64,000 bases of DNA from Pseudomonas sp. H1h (GTDB taxonomy: Bacteria > Pseudomonadota > Gammaproteobacteria > Pseudomonadales > Pseudomonadaceae). The stretch is taken from the NCBI RefSeq assembly GCF_000633255.1, contig NZ_AYMJ01000036.1:23038-87037 (forward strand), given 5' to 3'. A program made the position numbers and the translations under genes. How positions within the stretch are numbered: the stretch's first letter is position 1; each line of letters begins with the position of its first letter. Below the pieces are notes generated by a model, which was not told the DNA's origin, did not search any database, and saw nothing but the letters and a program-made list of their open reading frames with translations. Shown here piece by piece: positions 35,168 through 43,797 of this stretch.

Positions 35168-37234
35168 ATGTCGACCACCCGTGCCCGCTTCAGCCTTTCG
35201 CTCACCGACGTTAAACACGATCTGCAAGTCCTCTCCTTCACCGGCCACGAATCCATCAGCCAGCCCTACACGTTCGAGGTTGAGCTGGTCAGCGAACGCG
35301 CGAACCTGCGCCTTGAAAGCCTCATGCACCAGCAGGCGTTCCTGGCCTTCGATCTCGATGGCCATGGCATCCACGGCGTGGTCGATCGCGTCGCCCGTGG
35401 CGATAGCGGCAAACGCCTGACGCGCTACAGCCTGACACTGGTCCCGCGCCTGTCGTATCTGCAGCATCGCTTCAATCAGCGGATTTTCCAGCAGATGAAC
35501 GTGCCACAGATCATCACCCGGATTCTCGCGGACAACGGCATTCATCGTGACCTGCACCAGTTTCATCTCGGTGCCGACTATCCGCCGCGCGACTACTGCG
35601 TCCAGTCGGAGTCGGATCTGCACTTCATCCAGCGCCTGTGTCAGGAGGAAGGCATTCACTACCACTTCCAGCACAGCCGGGAAAAACACCTGCTGGTGCT
35701 GGGCGACAATCAGACGGTGTTCCCTCGTCTGAATCGCCCGACACCCTATCGACGAAACAGCGGCATGGTTGCCGAAACGCCCACGATCCAACAATGGCAG
35801 GTACGGGTGGAAACCCGCCCCACCGCGACCGCGCGCCGCGATCACGACTTTCGCAAGACCCGCTTTCTGCTGGAGGCGACTCATCGGCCCAACAGCAACG
35901 CGGCCCGGCCGGCACTTGAGGACTATCGCTATCCGGGGCGCTTCACCGACGGCGCGCGGGGCAAGCAACTGACCCACCGCGCCCTCGAAAGTCATCGCGC
36001 CGACTACCTGCAGGCCCGCGGCCACAGCGATCAGCCAAGCCTGGTGGCCGGTCACTTCCTGTCGATCAGCGAGCATCCCTGCGAGGAAAACAACGGGCTG
36101 TGGCTGCTGACCGACGTCACCCACAGCGGCGAACAGCCCGCAGCGCTGGAGGAGACGCTGGGCGGAATGAGCGCCGCCACTGACGACGGCTTCGTTGAAG
36201 GCTACCGGAACGAGTTTGTCGCCACGCCATGGGAGGTGATCTACCGCCCACCACACTCATTCGTGAAGCCGAGAATCTTCGGCAGCCAGAGCGCTGTGGT
36301 CACCGGTCCGGTCAACGAAGAGATTCATTGCGACGCGTTCGGTCGGGTCAAGGTCCAGTTCTACTGGGATCGCGAAGGCAACCACGACGACCACAGCAGT
36401 TGCTGGCTGCGGCTGGCCTCGAACTGGGCCGGGAGCGCACATGGCAGCGTGACGCTGCCCCGGGTCGGCATGGAAGTGCTGGTCAGTTTTCTCGAGGGCG
36501 ACCCGGACCAACCGGTCGTCAGCGGTTGCCTGATCAACAGCGCCAACCCGGCCCCCTATGAACTGCCGGAGCACAAGACCCGCAGCGTGTTTCGCTCACG
36601 CAGTTCACCGGACAACGGCGGCTTCAACGAATTGCACGTGGAAGATCGCGCCGGTCGCGAACTGATCTACCTGCGCGCCCAGCGCGACCTGGAACACAAG
36701 GTGGAAAACGACAGCCGCCTGGACGTCGGCAACCAGCGTCACGAAACCATCAAGGGCCACAGCATCAGCGTGTTGCAGGCAGAAGACCAGCGCACCGTGC
36801 ACGGCGACCGCAAGACCCGGCTGCATGCCAGCGACCACTTGCACGTCAGCGGAGACAGCCATAGCCGTGTCGATCATCTGCAGGCGATCGAGGCCGGTCG
36901 GCAAATCCATCTCAACGCCGGCGATCATCTGGTACTCAACGCCGGCAACAGTATCAGCATCACGGCCGGCGGCGAGCACCTGGTGATCGGTCACGGCGGT
37001 ATTTTCAGCAGCAGTGCCATCCAGGTCGGCGGCAATCCCAAAGCAGTTGCGTCAGCGCGGGCCGCGATGCCCGATGGCGTCGACGACCTGACGGCGCCAG
37101 CGCCATTGCCCGCCGTGCTGGCGTCTACGCAACTCGCGCTGCTGGCGGACAACAACGCAATGGGAGCGACTTTCTGCGCGCTTTGCGAAGCCTGCCGCGA
37201 TGGCGTCTGCCTGCCACGGGAGAACGCCGCATGA
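35168..37234 (+). CDS. vgrG: VgrG, type VI secretion spike protein
   Basis: The protein has 688 residues. The N-terminal Gp27-like part (about 1-370) has the family text FTGHESISQPYTFEVELVS and DYCVQSESDLHFIQRLC; the Gp5-like OB fold follows (FGRVKVQFYWDREG), then repeated beta-helix strands (about 500-620). The tail (about 620-688) is unique and ends in a cysteine cluster (CALCEACRDGVCLP). VgrG trimers form the puncturing tip that carries effectors. It starts a four-gene module and overlaps the next gene by four bases. No core type VI genes are in the window, so this is an orphan VgrG cluster. Confidence 0.95.
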   Translation: MSTTRARFSLSLTDVKHDLQVLSFTGHESISQPYTFEVELVSERANLRLESLMHQQAFLAFDLDGHGIHGVVDRVARGDSGKRLTRYSLTLVPRLSYLQHRFNQRIFQQMNVPQIITRILADNGIHRDLHQFHLGADYPPRDYCVQSESDLHFIQRLCQEEGIHYHFQHSREKHLLVLGDNQTVFPRLNRPTPYRRNSGMVAETPTIQQWQVRVETRPTATARRDHDFRKTRFLLEATHRPNSNAARPALEDYRYPGRFTDGARGKQLTHRALESHRADYLQARGHSDQPSLVAGHFLSISEHPCEENNGLWLLTDVTHSGEQPAALEETLGGMSAATDDGFVEGYRNEFVATPWEVIYRPPHSFVKPRIFGSQSAVVTGPVNEEIHCDAFGRVKVQFYWDREGNHDDHSSCWLRLASNWAGSAHGSVTLPRVGMEVLVSFLEGDPDQPVVSGCLINSANPAPYELPEHKTRSVFRSRSSPDNGGFNELHVEDRAGRELIYLRAQRDLEHKVENDSRLDVGNQRHETIKGHSISVLQAEDQRTVHGDRKTRLHASDHLHVSGDSHSRVDHLQAIEAGRQIHLNAGDHLVLNAGNSISITAGGEHLVIGHGGIFSSSAIQVGGNPKAVASARAAMPDGVDDLTAPAPLPAVLASTQLALLADNNAMGATFCALCEACRDGVCLPRENAA

Positions 37235-38082
37235 ACGACGCATTCCCGCGCCACTGGATGAACCGCCAATTCGCTTCGGGGCATGACCTGTATCTGCTAC
37301 TCGACTCGCAACAACAGGCAGTTCGCCGGCTGTTGCTGCAAACCAGCGACTTCGAGCATTACCGCATCCTCTACAAAGACACACCCGCCGCCGACCTGGC
37401 GGACAACGGGCCGTTTGTTTTTGCCCTTGAGCGGTATGACGACAAACGCATCGCGCCGTTGCTCGCCTGTCCGCAAGACAACTGGGGCTGGCTGTTCAGC
37501 CTGCCCCAAACCGCCCTGTCCGCGTGGGTCGAACACTGGCAGCAACGGCTGATCGTCGGCGCCCGTCCGCATCAGGCGCTGTACCGCTTTCACGACAACC
37601 GCGTGCTGACCCGGACACTCGCACATCTGCCCACCGAAGCCATACCGGGCTACCTCGGCCCGACGCTCAGCGTGTGCTACTGGCAGGGCTCGCAATGGGA
37701 AAGCAGCGACAACCCCGCGCCCGGCAGCTATCCATTGCCGGAGTCGCCGCTGTGGCTGCAAACACCCGTGCCTGCTGAGCAAACCCGCGAGATTCGCCAG
37801 CTCAACGCTCACCGCTACCTGCTGGCCGAACACGAACAGGCCTACGCCGACCTCGCGCGAACACAGCCACCGGAAGTCTGGCTGCGTGAACGTCTCGAGC
37901 AGGCGGATGCGTGGGGTTGGCAGACAGCGCAGCAGCTGGAGTTTCTGCTGATCCACAGCTTGCGAACACCCGCTCATGGCATCGATGCGCACTGGCAAGT
38001 GCGTCCGGGTGAAACGCCGCAGGAGCACTTCGAACGGGTGAGCCATTGGGTGAAAACGATGGGTGGAGACGCCGCGCAGTGA
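37231..38082 (+). CDS. DUF4123 adaptor/chaperone for the type VI effector
   Basis: The protein has 283 residues and starts at the ATG that overlaps the vgrG stop. The N-terminal 130 residues (LYLLLDSQQQAVRRLL, NWGWLFS, HWQQRL...LYRFHDNRVL) fit the DUF4123 domain that loads effectors onto a cognate VgrG. The rest is helical. It is cytoplasmic and overlaps the following gene by GTGA. Its place between vgrG and the lipase supports the adaptor role. Confidence 0.88.
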   Translation: MNDAFPRHWMNRQFASGHDLYLLLDSQQQAVRRLLLQTSDFEHYRILYKDTPAADLADNGPFVFALERYDDKRIAPLLACPQDNWGWLFSLPQTALSAWVEHWQQRLIVGARPHQALYRFHDNRVLTRTLAHLPTEAIPGYLGPTLSVCYWQGSQWESSDNPAPGSYPLPESPLWLQTPVPAEQTREIRQLNAHRYLLAEHEQAYADLARTQPPEVWLRERLEQADAWGWQTAQQLEFLLIHSLRTPAHGIDAHWQVRPGETPQEHFERVSHWVKTMGGDAAQ

Positions 38083-38852
38083 AGCGATTTTTTCGACAGG
38101 CCGCAGGGGTGGGCTGCATGGGGATGTTGTTGGGGTGTGTGGCGAGTCCGCCCGACAGTTTCACGTTCACTGCGGATCTGCCGCCGGGGTTTGTTTATCA
38201 GGCTGTCGCCAAATACGAACCCGACATAGGTGAAACCTGCAGTGTTCCGGACGGCCGGAATACCGCCGTGGGGTACAACTTGCAGTGGCGTGAGAACTAC
38301 GTCGCCGTTTCTGAAATAGCTATTCGTAGAACCGTTCGCGGCTGCCCGTTGGTGATCCGCAAAATCGATCTGGAAATCTACTTTGCCTACGGGAAAGACC
38401 GAGGGGACTTCGCCTCAGACTATTCCGCCGTCGCCATCCGCGGCGAGCTGGAGGAACAGTACAAAGGCACTTTCGACGAAACCGGTGAAAGCCGCTTTTA
38501 CGGCCAGTGTCAGTGGCTGTTTCGCACGATGGGACCTTACCGCCGCATCGTAAAACTCCTCGACTGCAAAAAAACCGATGAGCTTGGCGCGCTCGCGCGA
38601 GGTCGCCCTTTTGCCGCCTACACCCTCGACCAGCTGCCGGGAAAAACCGTGCGGATGAAGATCGATTTGGCAGCGGAAGAAAGGCCTGCCATCGGCAAGA
38701 CCTGGGTCAAAGTCCCTGACGGCTGGAAACGCTGCATGGGCGACAACTTCGAAGACCAGGATGCCTTCTGCTTCGGCAACCACACCGATTTCAGCACCTT
38801 CCAAATGGTCGACGGGCGCATCTGCACCATCTACCCCGGCTGCACGGAATAA
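38079..38852 (+). CDS. Lipoprotein, candidate periplasmic immunity protein
   Basis: The protein has 257 residues from the GTG that overlaps the previous stop. It begins with a short basic lipoprotein signal (lipobox MLLGC). The mature part holds seven or more cysteines and no recognised domain. Lipase effectors of type VI systems (Tle) act in the periplasm and are blocked by periplasmic, often lipid-anchored, immunity proteins, so an immunity role is the simplest reading. The gene lies before, not after, the effector, which is less usual but seen in Tle clusters. The function is inferred from context only. Confidence 0.6.
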   Translation: MKRFFRQAAGVGCMGMLLGCVASPPDSFTFTADLPPGFVYQAVAKYEPDIGETCSVPDGRNTAVGYNLQWRENYVAVSEIAIRRTVRGCPLVIRKIDLEIYFAYGKDRGDFASDYSAVAIRGELEEQYKGTFDETGESRFYGQCQWLFRTMGPYRRIVKLLDCKKTDELGALARGRPFAAYTLDQLPGKTVRMKIDLAAEERPAIGKTWVKVPDGWKRCMGDNFEDQDAFCFGNHTDFSTFQMVDGRICTIYPGCTE

Positions 38853-38864
38853 GGAGTGTTCCAC

Positions 38865-41051
38865 ATGACGTCACTTGAAAAGGACCTGCGATCACCGCTC
38901 AACAGCCGCCTCCTGAGCTGCCCGGCACAGGGCAACTGGAGCAGTTTTCAACTGGTTGATGAGTTTGGCTCGGGGGAGGCTTATGAGGGATTGGCCTATG
39001 TTGCAGTCGATTCGGAGGGGCAACTATTCAATGGATACCTTGATATCAACGGTATTGGCAAAGTCGACAACTATTGCGCGGGCCCGATTTCGTTGCGTTT
39101 CGAACAGGCTTACGAGGGTCAGGAAAAAGTTTATCTGCGCGTAATGGAACGTCCCCACTACCCCCTGAAAATCACTGAACTCCAGGTTCGCGCCGAACAA
39201 ACCCGTTATCGCAATCCGGACGCCACCCGGAACCGCGAACAACCCGTTCCGGGCGGTGACGAATACATACAGGTGGAAGTGCGCCATCTGGTCAGGCATG
39301 TTGCCCATCTGCCACCCGAGGTCTATCGCCACTACCCCGCCAACAGCGGCCTGTCCGTGATCATGGGCAAGCACGCACAAGTCGGCGTCGCCCTGGCCTC
39401 ACGCAAGCACACGGTGCTGGAAGTGCGTGCGTTACGGGCCTTGCGCCCGATGCTGTCGACGGCGCCGGAGTTCTGCGCACTCAACCTCTACCAACTGGCA
39501 TTGATGGCCACCCTGAGTTACTGCCCTTTTGGCCAGAAACCCGCCACCGCGCCGATCAGGGAAAACCGGGTGACCTTCCCCGAACAACCCAGTGTGGGCA
39601 ACTGGTTCTCGGATGCCTTGGCCAAATCAGAGGAGTTGTGGCGCGTCGACGCCGCGCAAAGCAAAGCCTATTACCCCTTGTATGAAGACGTGGCGTATTC
39701 CAGAAGGCTGGAAATCGTTCCGTTCGATCCGGTGCTGTATGAGGTCAATGATCCGGCACTTGGAGAGGATCAGGAGCATCCCGAGAAGGTCCACTTTCTC
39801 GACGATAGGCACCTCGGGAAAGAGGCGACCGACACCCAGGCATTCATCACTCACACTGACGAGCTGATCCTGATCGCAGTACGCGGCACCTTCGAGATCA
39901 TTCCTGATGGTTTGCGCGATGCCGATGCCTTCCAAGTGCCCTTTGAAGAAGGTGATGGCAACGTCCATCGCGGCTTTTATGAAGCAGCTAAAAAAGCAGC
40001 CGCTTTCGCTACTGACTATTTGGACAGATTCTACGCCGGCCAAAAACTACTGATCTGCGGCCACAGCCTAGGCGGCGCGATAACCCTGCTGCTCGCGGAA
40101 ATGCTGCGCCGCAGATCGAATTTCACTTACGACATCCAGCTCTACACCTACGGCGCCCCCCGCGCCGGCGACACGGTCTTCACCAAAGCCGCCGCCCCGC
40201 TGGTGCATTACCGCATGGTCAACCACAACGACCCGGTGCCCAGCGTGCCGGGTAGCTGGATGAACACCAAGATCGGGGTTTACGGGCCTGGCGCGGCGTT
40301 GATGTTTACCAATGTGCCGGTCGGGCTGTCGGTGTTCGTCGCGGGCATTACCAACTGGACGGGGGAAGCCTACGACCACCATGGCACCCTGCATCACGCC
40401 ATGCCGGTGGAGTTCGGGCGTCAGCGGGTGTCTTCGATCCTGTGGGAGCCGGGCTGCGACACCATCACCCAGCACGCCGCGTGCACCGTCGCGCTGCAGC
40501 AGAAAAATGGCCTGCCGGATCGTCCGGTCTTGTTGCGGCAGCTCTTCAATGTCGGGCATCACTCGGTGGTCGGCGGCTATGTCCCGGCATGCTGGGCAGC
40601 CCTGCGCCGTTGGCAGCAGGCCCATGAGACGAGTCGCACGCGGGTCACTGACAGCGAGTTCGAATGGGTGGAGCAAGCGCTGGTGCGCATTACCCGGCAA
40701 TTGCGCGCCGCCCGCCAGGACCTGCTGGCCCGGCCAGAGGCCTATGTGCGCACCCAGGAGCGCACGATCGAGGCAATCAACCACGAAGTCAGCGGCATCG
40801 AGACCACCCATGCGCGCCTGAGCGCTCTGCGGCATAAGCGGGTCCGGGCCTGCGACGTCTACGGCCTGCTCGCCGAACAGCCGGAGCTGCTCGCCGAAAG
40901 CCTGCAACGCTGGCGCGCGCACCCGGAAAACCTCAAGGAAGAACAACTGGCGCAGGCGCCGGACAACGCCAGCAACGATGCGTTGCTGGCCTCACTTTAC
41001 GGGCACACGATCGGCGCGCCGCATACGCTCGATATCGACTCGATCATCTAG
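38865..41051 (+). CDS. Type VI lipase effector (class 3 lipase, Tle-like)
   Basis: The protein has 728 residues from the ATG at 38865, with AAGGAG eight bases before. Residues about 25-115 form an N-terminal domain (FNGYLDINGIGKVDNYCAGP, TELQVRAEQTRY) that I also recall in other Pseudomonas type VI effectors and that may be a loading domain. The lipase domain (about 290-500) holds the nucleophile elbow GHSLGG with S401 and a following YTYGAPRAGD. The C-terminal region is helical with coiled-coil character. It should hydrolyse phospholipids of rival cells. Base composition shifts from lower GC in the first half to high GC after about 40,060. Confidence 0.85.
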   Translation: MTSLEKDLRSPLNSRLLSCPAQGNWSSFQLVDEFGSGEAYEGLAYVAVDSEGQLFNGYLDINGIGKVDNYCAGPISLRFEQAYEGQEKVYLRVMERPHYPLKITELQVRAEQTRYRNPDATRNREQPVPGGDEYIQVEVRHLVRHVAHLPPEVYRHYPANSGLSVIMGKHAQVGVALASRKHTVLEVRALRALRPMLSTAPEFCALNLYQLALMATLSYCPFGQKPATAPIRENRVTFPEQPSVGNWFSDALAKSEELWRVDAAQSKAYYPLYEDVAYSRRLEIVPFDPVLYEVNDPALGEDQEHPEKVHFLDDRHLGKEATDTQAFITHTDELILIAVRGTFEIIPDGLRDADAFQVPFEEGDGNVHRGFYEAAKKAAAFATDYLDRFYAGQKLLICGHSLGGAITLLLAEMLRRRSNFTYDIQLYTYGAPRAGDTVFTKAAAPLVHYRMVNHNDPVPSVPGSWMNTKIGVYGPGAALMFTNVPVGLSVFVAGITNWTGEAYDHHGTLHHAMPVEFGRQRVSSILWEPGCDTITQHAACTVALQQKNGLPDRPVLLRQLFNVGHHSVVGGYVPACWAALRRWQQAHETSRTRVTDSEFEWVEQALVRITRQLRAARQDLLARPEAYVRTQERTIEAINHEVSGIETTHARLSALRHKRVRACDVYGLLAEQPELLAESLQRWRAHPENLKEEQLAQAPDNASNDALLASLYGHTIGAPHTLDIDSII

Positions 41052-41084
41052 CGCAACCTCATCTTCAACTGCTGTACACCCGCC

Positions 41085-41177
41085 CTGTGGGAGCGAGCCT
41101 GCTCGCGAAAGCGTCCTGTCAGCCAACAACGATGCAGGATGAATCACCGCCTTCGCGAGCAGGCTCGCTGCCACAGG
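41085..41177. repeat. REP pair (inverted)
   Basis: Two REP copies, 41085-41110 and 41151-41177, face each other between the 3' ends of the lipase and GNAT genes. The second has a variant base (CTCGCTGCCACAGG). The convergent gap holds nothing else that I recognise. Confidence 0.9.
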
Positions 41178-41191
41178 TTTTTTCTGCAGGG

Positions 41192-41689
41192 CTAACCCTG
41201 TGGATACCAGACCAGCCGCTCCGCCGCCGGATTGCTCTGCTCCACCGCAAACCCCAGCGCCAGATAATGCCGGCGCGCATGCGGGTTGCTGGTCCAGACC
41301 ACCGTCGCCACCGGGCAGCGCACCTGTTGCGCGGCTTTTTGCACCCCTTGCAGCACCGCGCGGCCATAGCCCTGGCCGCGTGCCTGGGGAATGAACGCCA
41401 GGTACAGCACGCGAATCTCGTTGGGGCCGAAATCAGTGCTCAGGGCGCCGATCGCCGTGCCGAGTTTCTCCACCACGTAGTGCATCGCATTGGGATAGTT
41501 ATCGCCCATGCCCTGCTCCTGCACCTGAAACTGCTGGGCGACCACTTGCTGCACCTGTTCCTGCTCGCCATCGATCCATTGCAGATCCGGCCGCGCCGTC
41601 TGATACAGGCTTTGCAGGAACGGGCCGTCGGTGGCCCGCGAAGGTCGCACCACCAATCCGTCTGCCGCCATCGCTGCGCTGTCCGCCAT
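41192..41689 (-). CDS. GNAT-family N-acetyltransferase
   Basis: This 165-residue protein has the acetyl-CoA motif ARGQGYGRAV near residue 104 and the preceding strand IRVLYLAFIP. It is the last gene of the HlyD/M50 operon and starts 11 bases after the M50 stop, with GGGAGAG just before the ATG. An acetyltransferase could act on the exported protein or a peptide handled by the M50 protein, but the substrate is unknown. It could also be unrelated and simply cotranscribed. Confidence 0.88.
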   Translation of the reverse strand: MADSAAMAADGLVVRPSRATDGPFLQSLYQTARPDLQWIDGEQEQVQQVVAQQFQVQEQGMGDNYPNAMHYVVEKLGTAIGALSTDFGPNEIRVLYLAFIPQARGQGYGRAVLQGVQKAAQQVRCPVATVVWTSNPHARRHYLALGFAVEQSNPAAERLVWYPQG

Positions 41690-41700
41690 TGTGCTCTCCC

Positions 41701-43797
41701 CTAGAAACCGCTTTCCCTGACCCCCAGCGCCGCCAACCGGCGCCAGGCCACACCGAGCACCGACTCACCGCTGCCCTGCACCACCACCACGCCGCGCAAT
41801 GGCTGTACCGGCGTCGCCGCCGCATCGACCGTGCTCAGCCGCACGCCGTACTGTGCCTGCACCGGTTCTGCCCGTTGCTGTTGATCGCGGCGCACGGCGA
41901 TCGGCCCGTGGTGATCGGAGGTCAGCGCCTCCTGATCGACATAAGCCACGCCGTTGCTGTCGATTTCATTGAGTTGCACGGCGAGCGCCGGGTGCATCGG
42001 ATCGTCCGCGATAAAGCGCCCACTGGCCCCCGGTTTGACTCGCCACAATTCGGACTCGGCCAGATACCCGCGCAACCGCGCGCCGTCCTCGACCACTCGC
42101 GCCAGCGCATCATGGGTCGACAGCCAGCGCCCGGGCGTCAGGTTCGGCAGCAGATCACGCACGCGACCGGCATGCGGGGCGCGCAACAACAGACGTTCAC
42201 GCTGCGCGCTCAGGCCACGGTATTGCGCCACCGCTTCGGCCAGCTTCTGCTCGATGATACTGGCGTCGGCGGCGGTTTCGCTGCGTCCGGCCTGACGGCG
42301 CATGAGCAATTGCTGGATCTGGATTTCCCGGCGGACGATGGCCAGTTTCGAGTCAAGATCGGGGGACTCCAGTTCGATCAGCACAGCGCCTTGGGCAACC
42401 GTTTGCCCGTCGGTGACCTTCACCGTTTTCACCCGTGCTGACGCTGGCGCGTGCAGGGCGCTGGCGCGTCCGGCTTCGAGCATCGTCGGCAATTCCACCG
42501 CACTGCGCCACGGCACGATCAGCACCAGCAGCAGCCCGAGCACCGCGAGACTGCTCAGCAGCACGCGCGGACCGTGGGCCTGTTCGCGGCGGCTCCACCA
42601 CTGGCGCCACTCATTCATGATCGGCAAAAAGATGAACCACACCAGCTCCACCAGCATCAGGAAAATCCCCAACACCTTGAAGAACAGGTGATAGACCGCC
42701 AACGCGATCCCGAAAAACAACGCCGCACGCCACAACCACGAGCCATACCCCCAAATCAGCAAACGCCGTTGCATCTTCGGCGACCACGGCTCCGGCGCCG
42801 GGGCGCCATAACCGAACAAGAATTCACGCAACCGCCAGCGGCACAAGGCAAAGGCCCGGCCCTGCAGGTTGTCGACCTCCCACAGATCGCTGAGCAGAAA
42901 ATAGCCATCGAAACGCATGAACGGGTTGAGATTGACCACCAGCGTGGTGATCCACGTGGCGCTGGCGAGCATGAACGCCGCCGTGCGCCCCGGGCCGTCG
43001 GGCAACAGCGACCAGGCCAGCAGTGCGATGCACGCCAGCAGCAATTCCGCCAACACCCCGCCAGCGCCGATCAGCAGGCGCGCGCGACGATCATTGACCC
43101 GCCAGGCATCGCTGACATCGGTGTAGAACATCGGCAGCAGCACCATGAACGCTACACCCATGCTCTGCACCCGACACCCGGCCCGCTTGGCCATGAACGC
43201 ATGGCCGAACTCGTGACAGAGCTTGGCGAAGAACAATGCCACGCCGAACGCCAGCGCGCCGCCGAGGCTGAACAGGTGCGGGAAGGTGCCGACAAAGCGC
43301 TGCCAGTCCCGCGACACCAGAAACACTCCGAGGCCCAGGGTCGCCGGCAAACCATAGCGCAGCACGCGTGGGCCGCAGCGTTCCAGCCACGGCCAGGCAC
43401 GGTTGAGAAAGGCGTCCGGGCGCCACAACGGAATGCGGAAAAACAGGTATTGGTGCAGCAGGACTTTCCACAGGCTCTGCTTCTGCGCCAAAGCCTTGAG
43501 CCGGTAACTGGCGCGCTGTTGATCATCCATCGCGCTGATCAGATCATGACCGCGCAGAAACTCCAGCAACTGCTCAAGCTCGCTGCTGTCCAGCGCCAGA
43601 CCCGGCTCGCGATTGGCGGCGCGCAACACCTGCTCGGCATCGCCCAGCGACCAGTGCCGCAACAGACGCATCGCCGCCGTTCCAAGCTTGAAATAGCGAC
43701 CGCGCACCGGATCGGCCAAGGTCCAGCGCGGTGAACCGTCCAAAGCCGGCGCCGCGGGCGACAGTTGCAGGTCGGCACGCAGGCTCGGCAGGTTCAT
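41701..43797 (-). CDS. M50 site-2 protease fused to a HlyD adaptor domain
   Basis: The protein has 698 residues. The first 90 look like a PqqD/RRE-type winged helix (RWTLADPVRGRYFKLG). Then come membrane helices with the zinc motif HEFGH (195-199) and NPFMRFDG (291-298), both needed for S2P catalysis. More helices lead to a HlyD-like lipoyl and coiled-coil part (about 435-690; HAPASARVKTVKVTDGQ, LLRAPHAGRV). So protease, membrane anchor and periplasmic adaptor are joined in one chain. The gene begins directly after the GAF-HlyD stop (TAAATG). No ABC ATPase is present in the operon. A role in processing or export of a protein is inferred. Confidence 0.85.
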   Translation of the reverse strand: MNLPSLRADLQLSPAAPALDGSPRWTLADPVRGRYFKLGTAAMRLLRHWSLGDAEQVLRAANREPGLALDSSELEQLLEFLRGHDLISAMDDQQRASYRLKALAQKQSLWKVLLHQYLFFRIPLWRPDAFLNRAWPWLERCGPRVLRYGLPATLGLGVFLVSRDWQRFVGTFPHLFSLGGALAFGVALFFAKLCHEFGHAFMAKRAGCRVQSMGVAFMVLLPMFYTDVSDAWRVNDRRARLLIGAGGVLAELLLACIALLAWSLLPDGPGRTAAFMLASATWITTLVVNLNPFMRFDGYFLLSDLWEVDNLQGRAFALCRWRLREFLFGYGAPAPEPWSPKMQRRLLIWGYGSWLWRAALFFGIALAVYHLFFKVLGIFLMLVELVWFIFLPIMNEWRQWWSRREQAHGPRVLLSSLAVLGLLLVLIVPWRSAVELPTMLEAGRASALHAPASARVKTVKVTDGQTVAQGAVLIELESPDLDSKLAIVRREIQIQQLLMRRQAGRSETAADASIIEQKLAEAVAQYRGLSAQRERLLLRAPHAGRVRDLLPNLTPGRWLSTHDALARVVEDGARLRGYLAESELWRVKPGASGRFIADDPMHPALAVQLNEIDSNGVAYVDQEALTSDHHGPIAVRRDQQQRAEPVQAQYGVRLSTVDAAATPVQPLRGVVVVQGSGESVLGVAWRRLAALGVRESGF

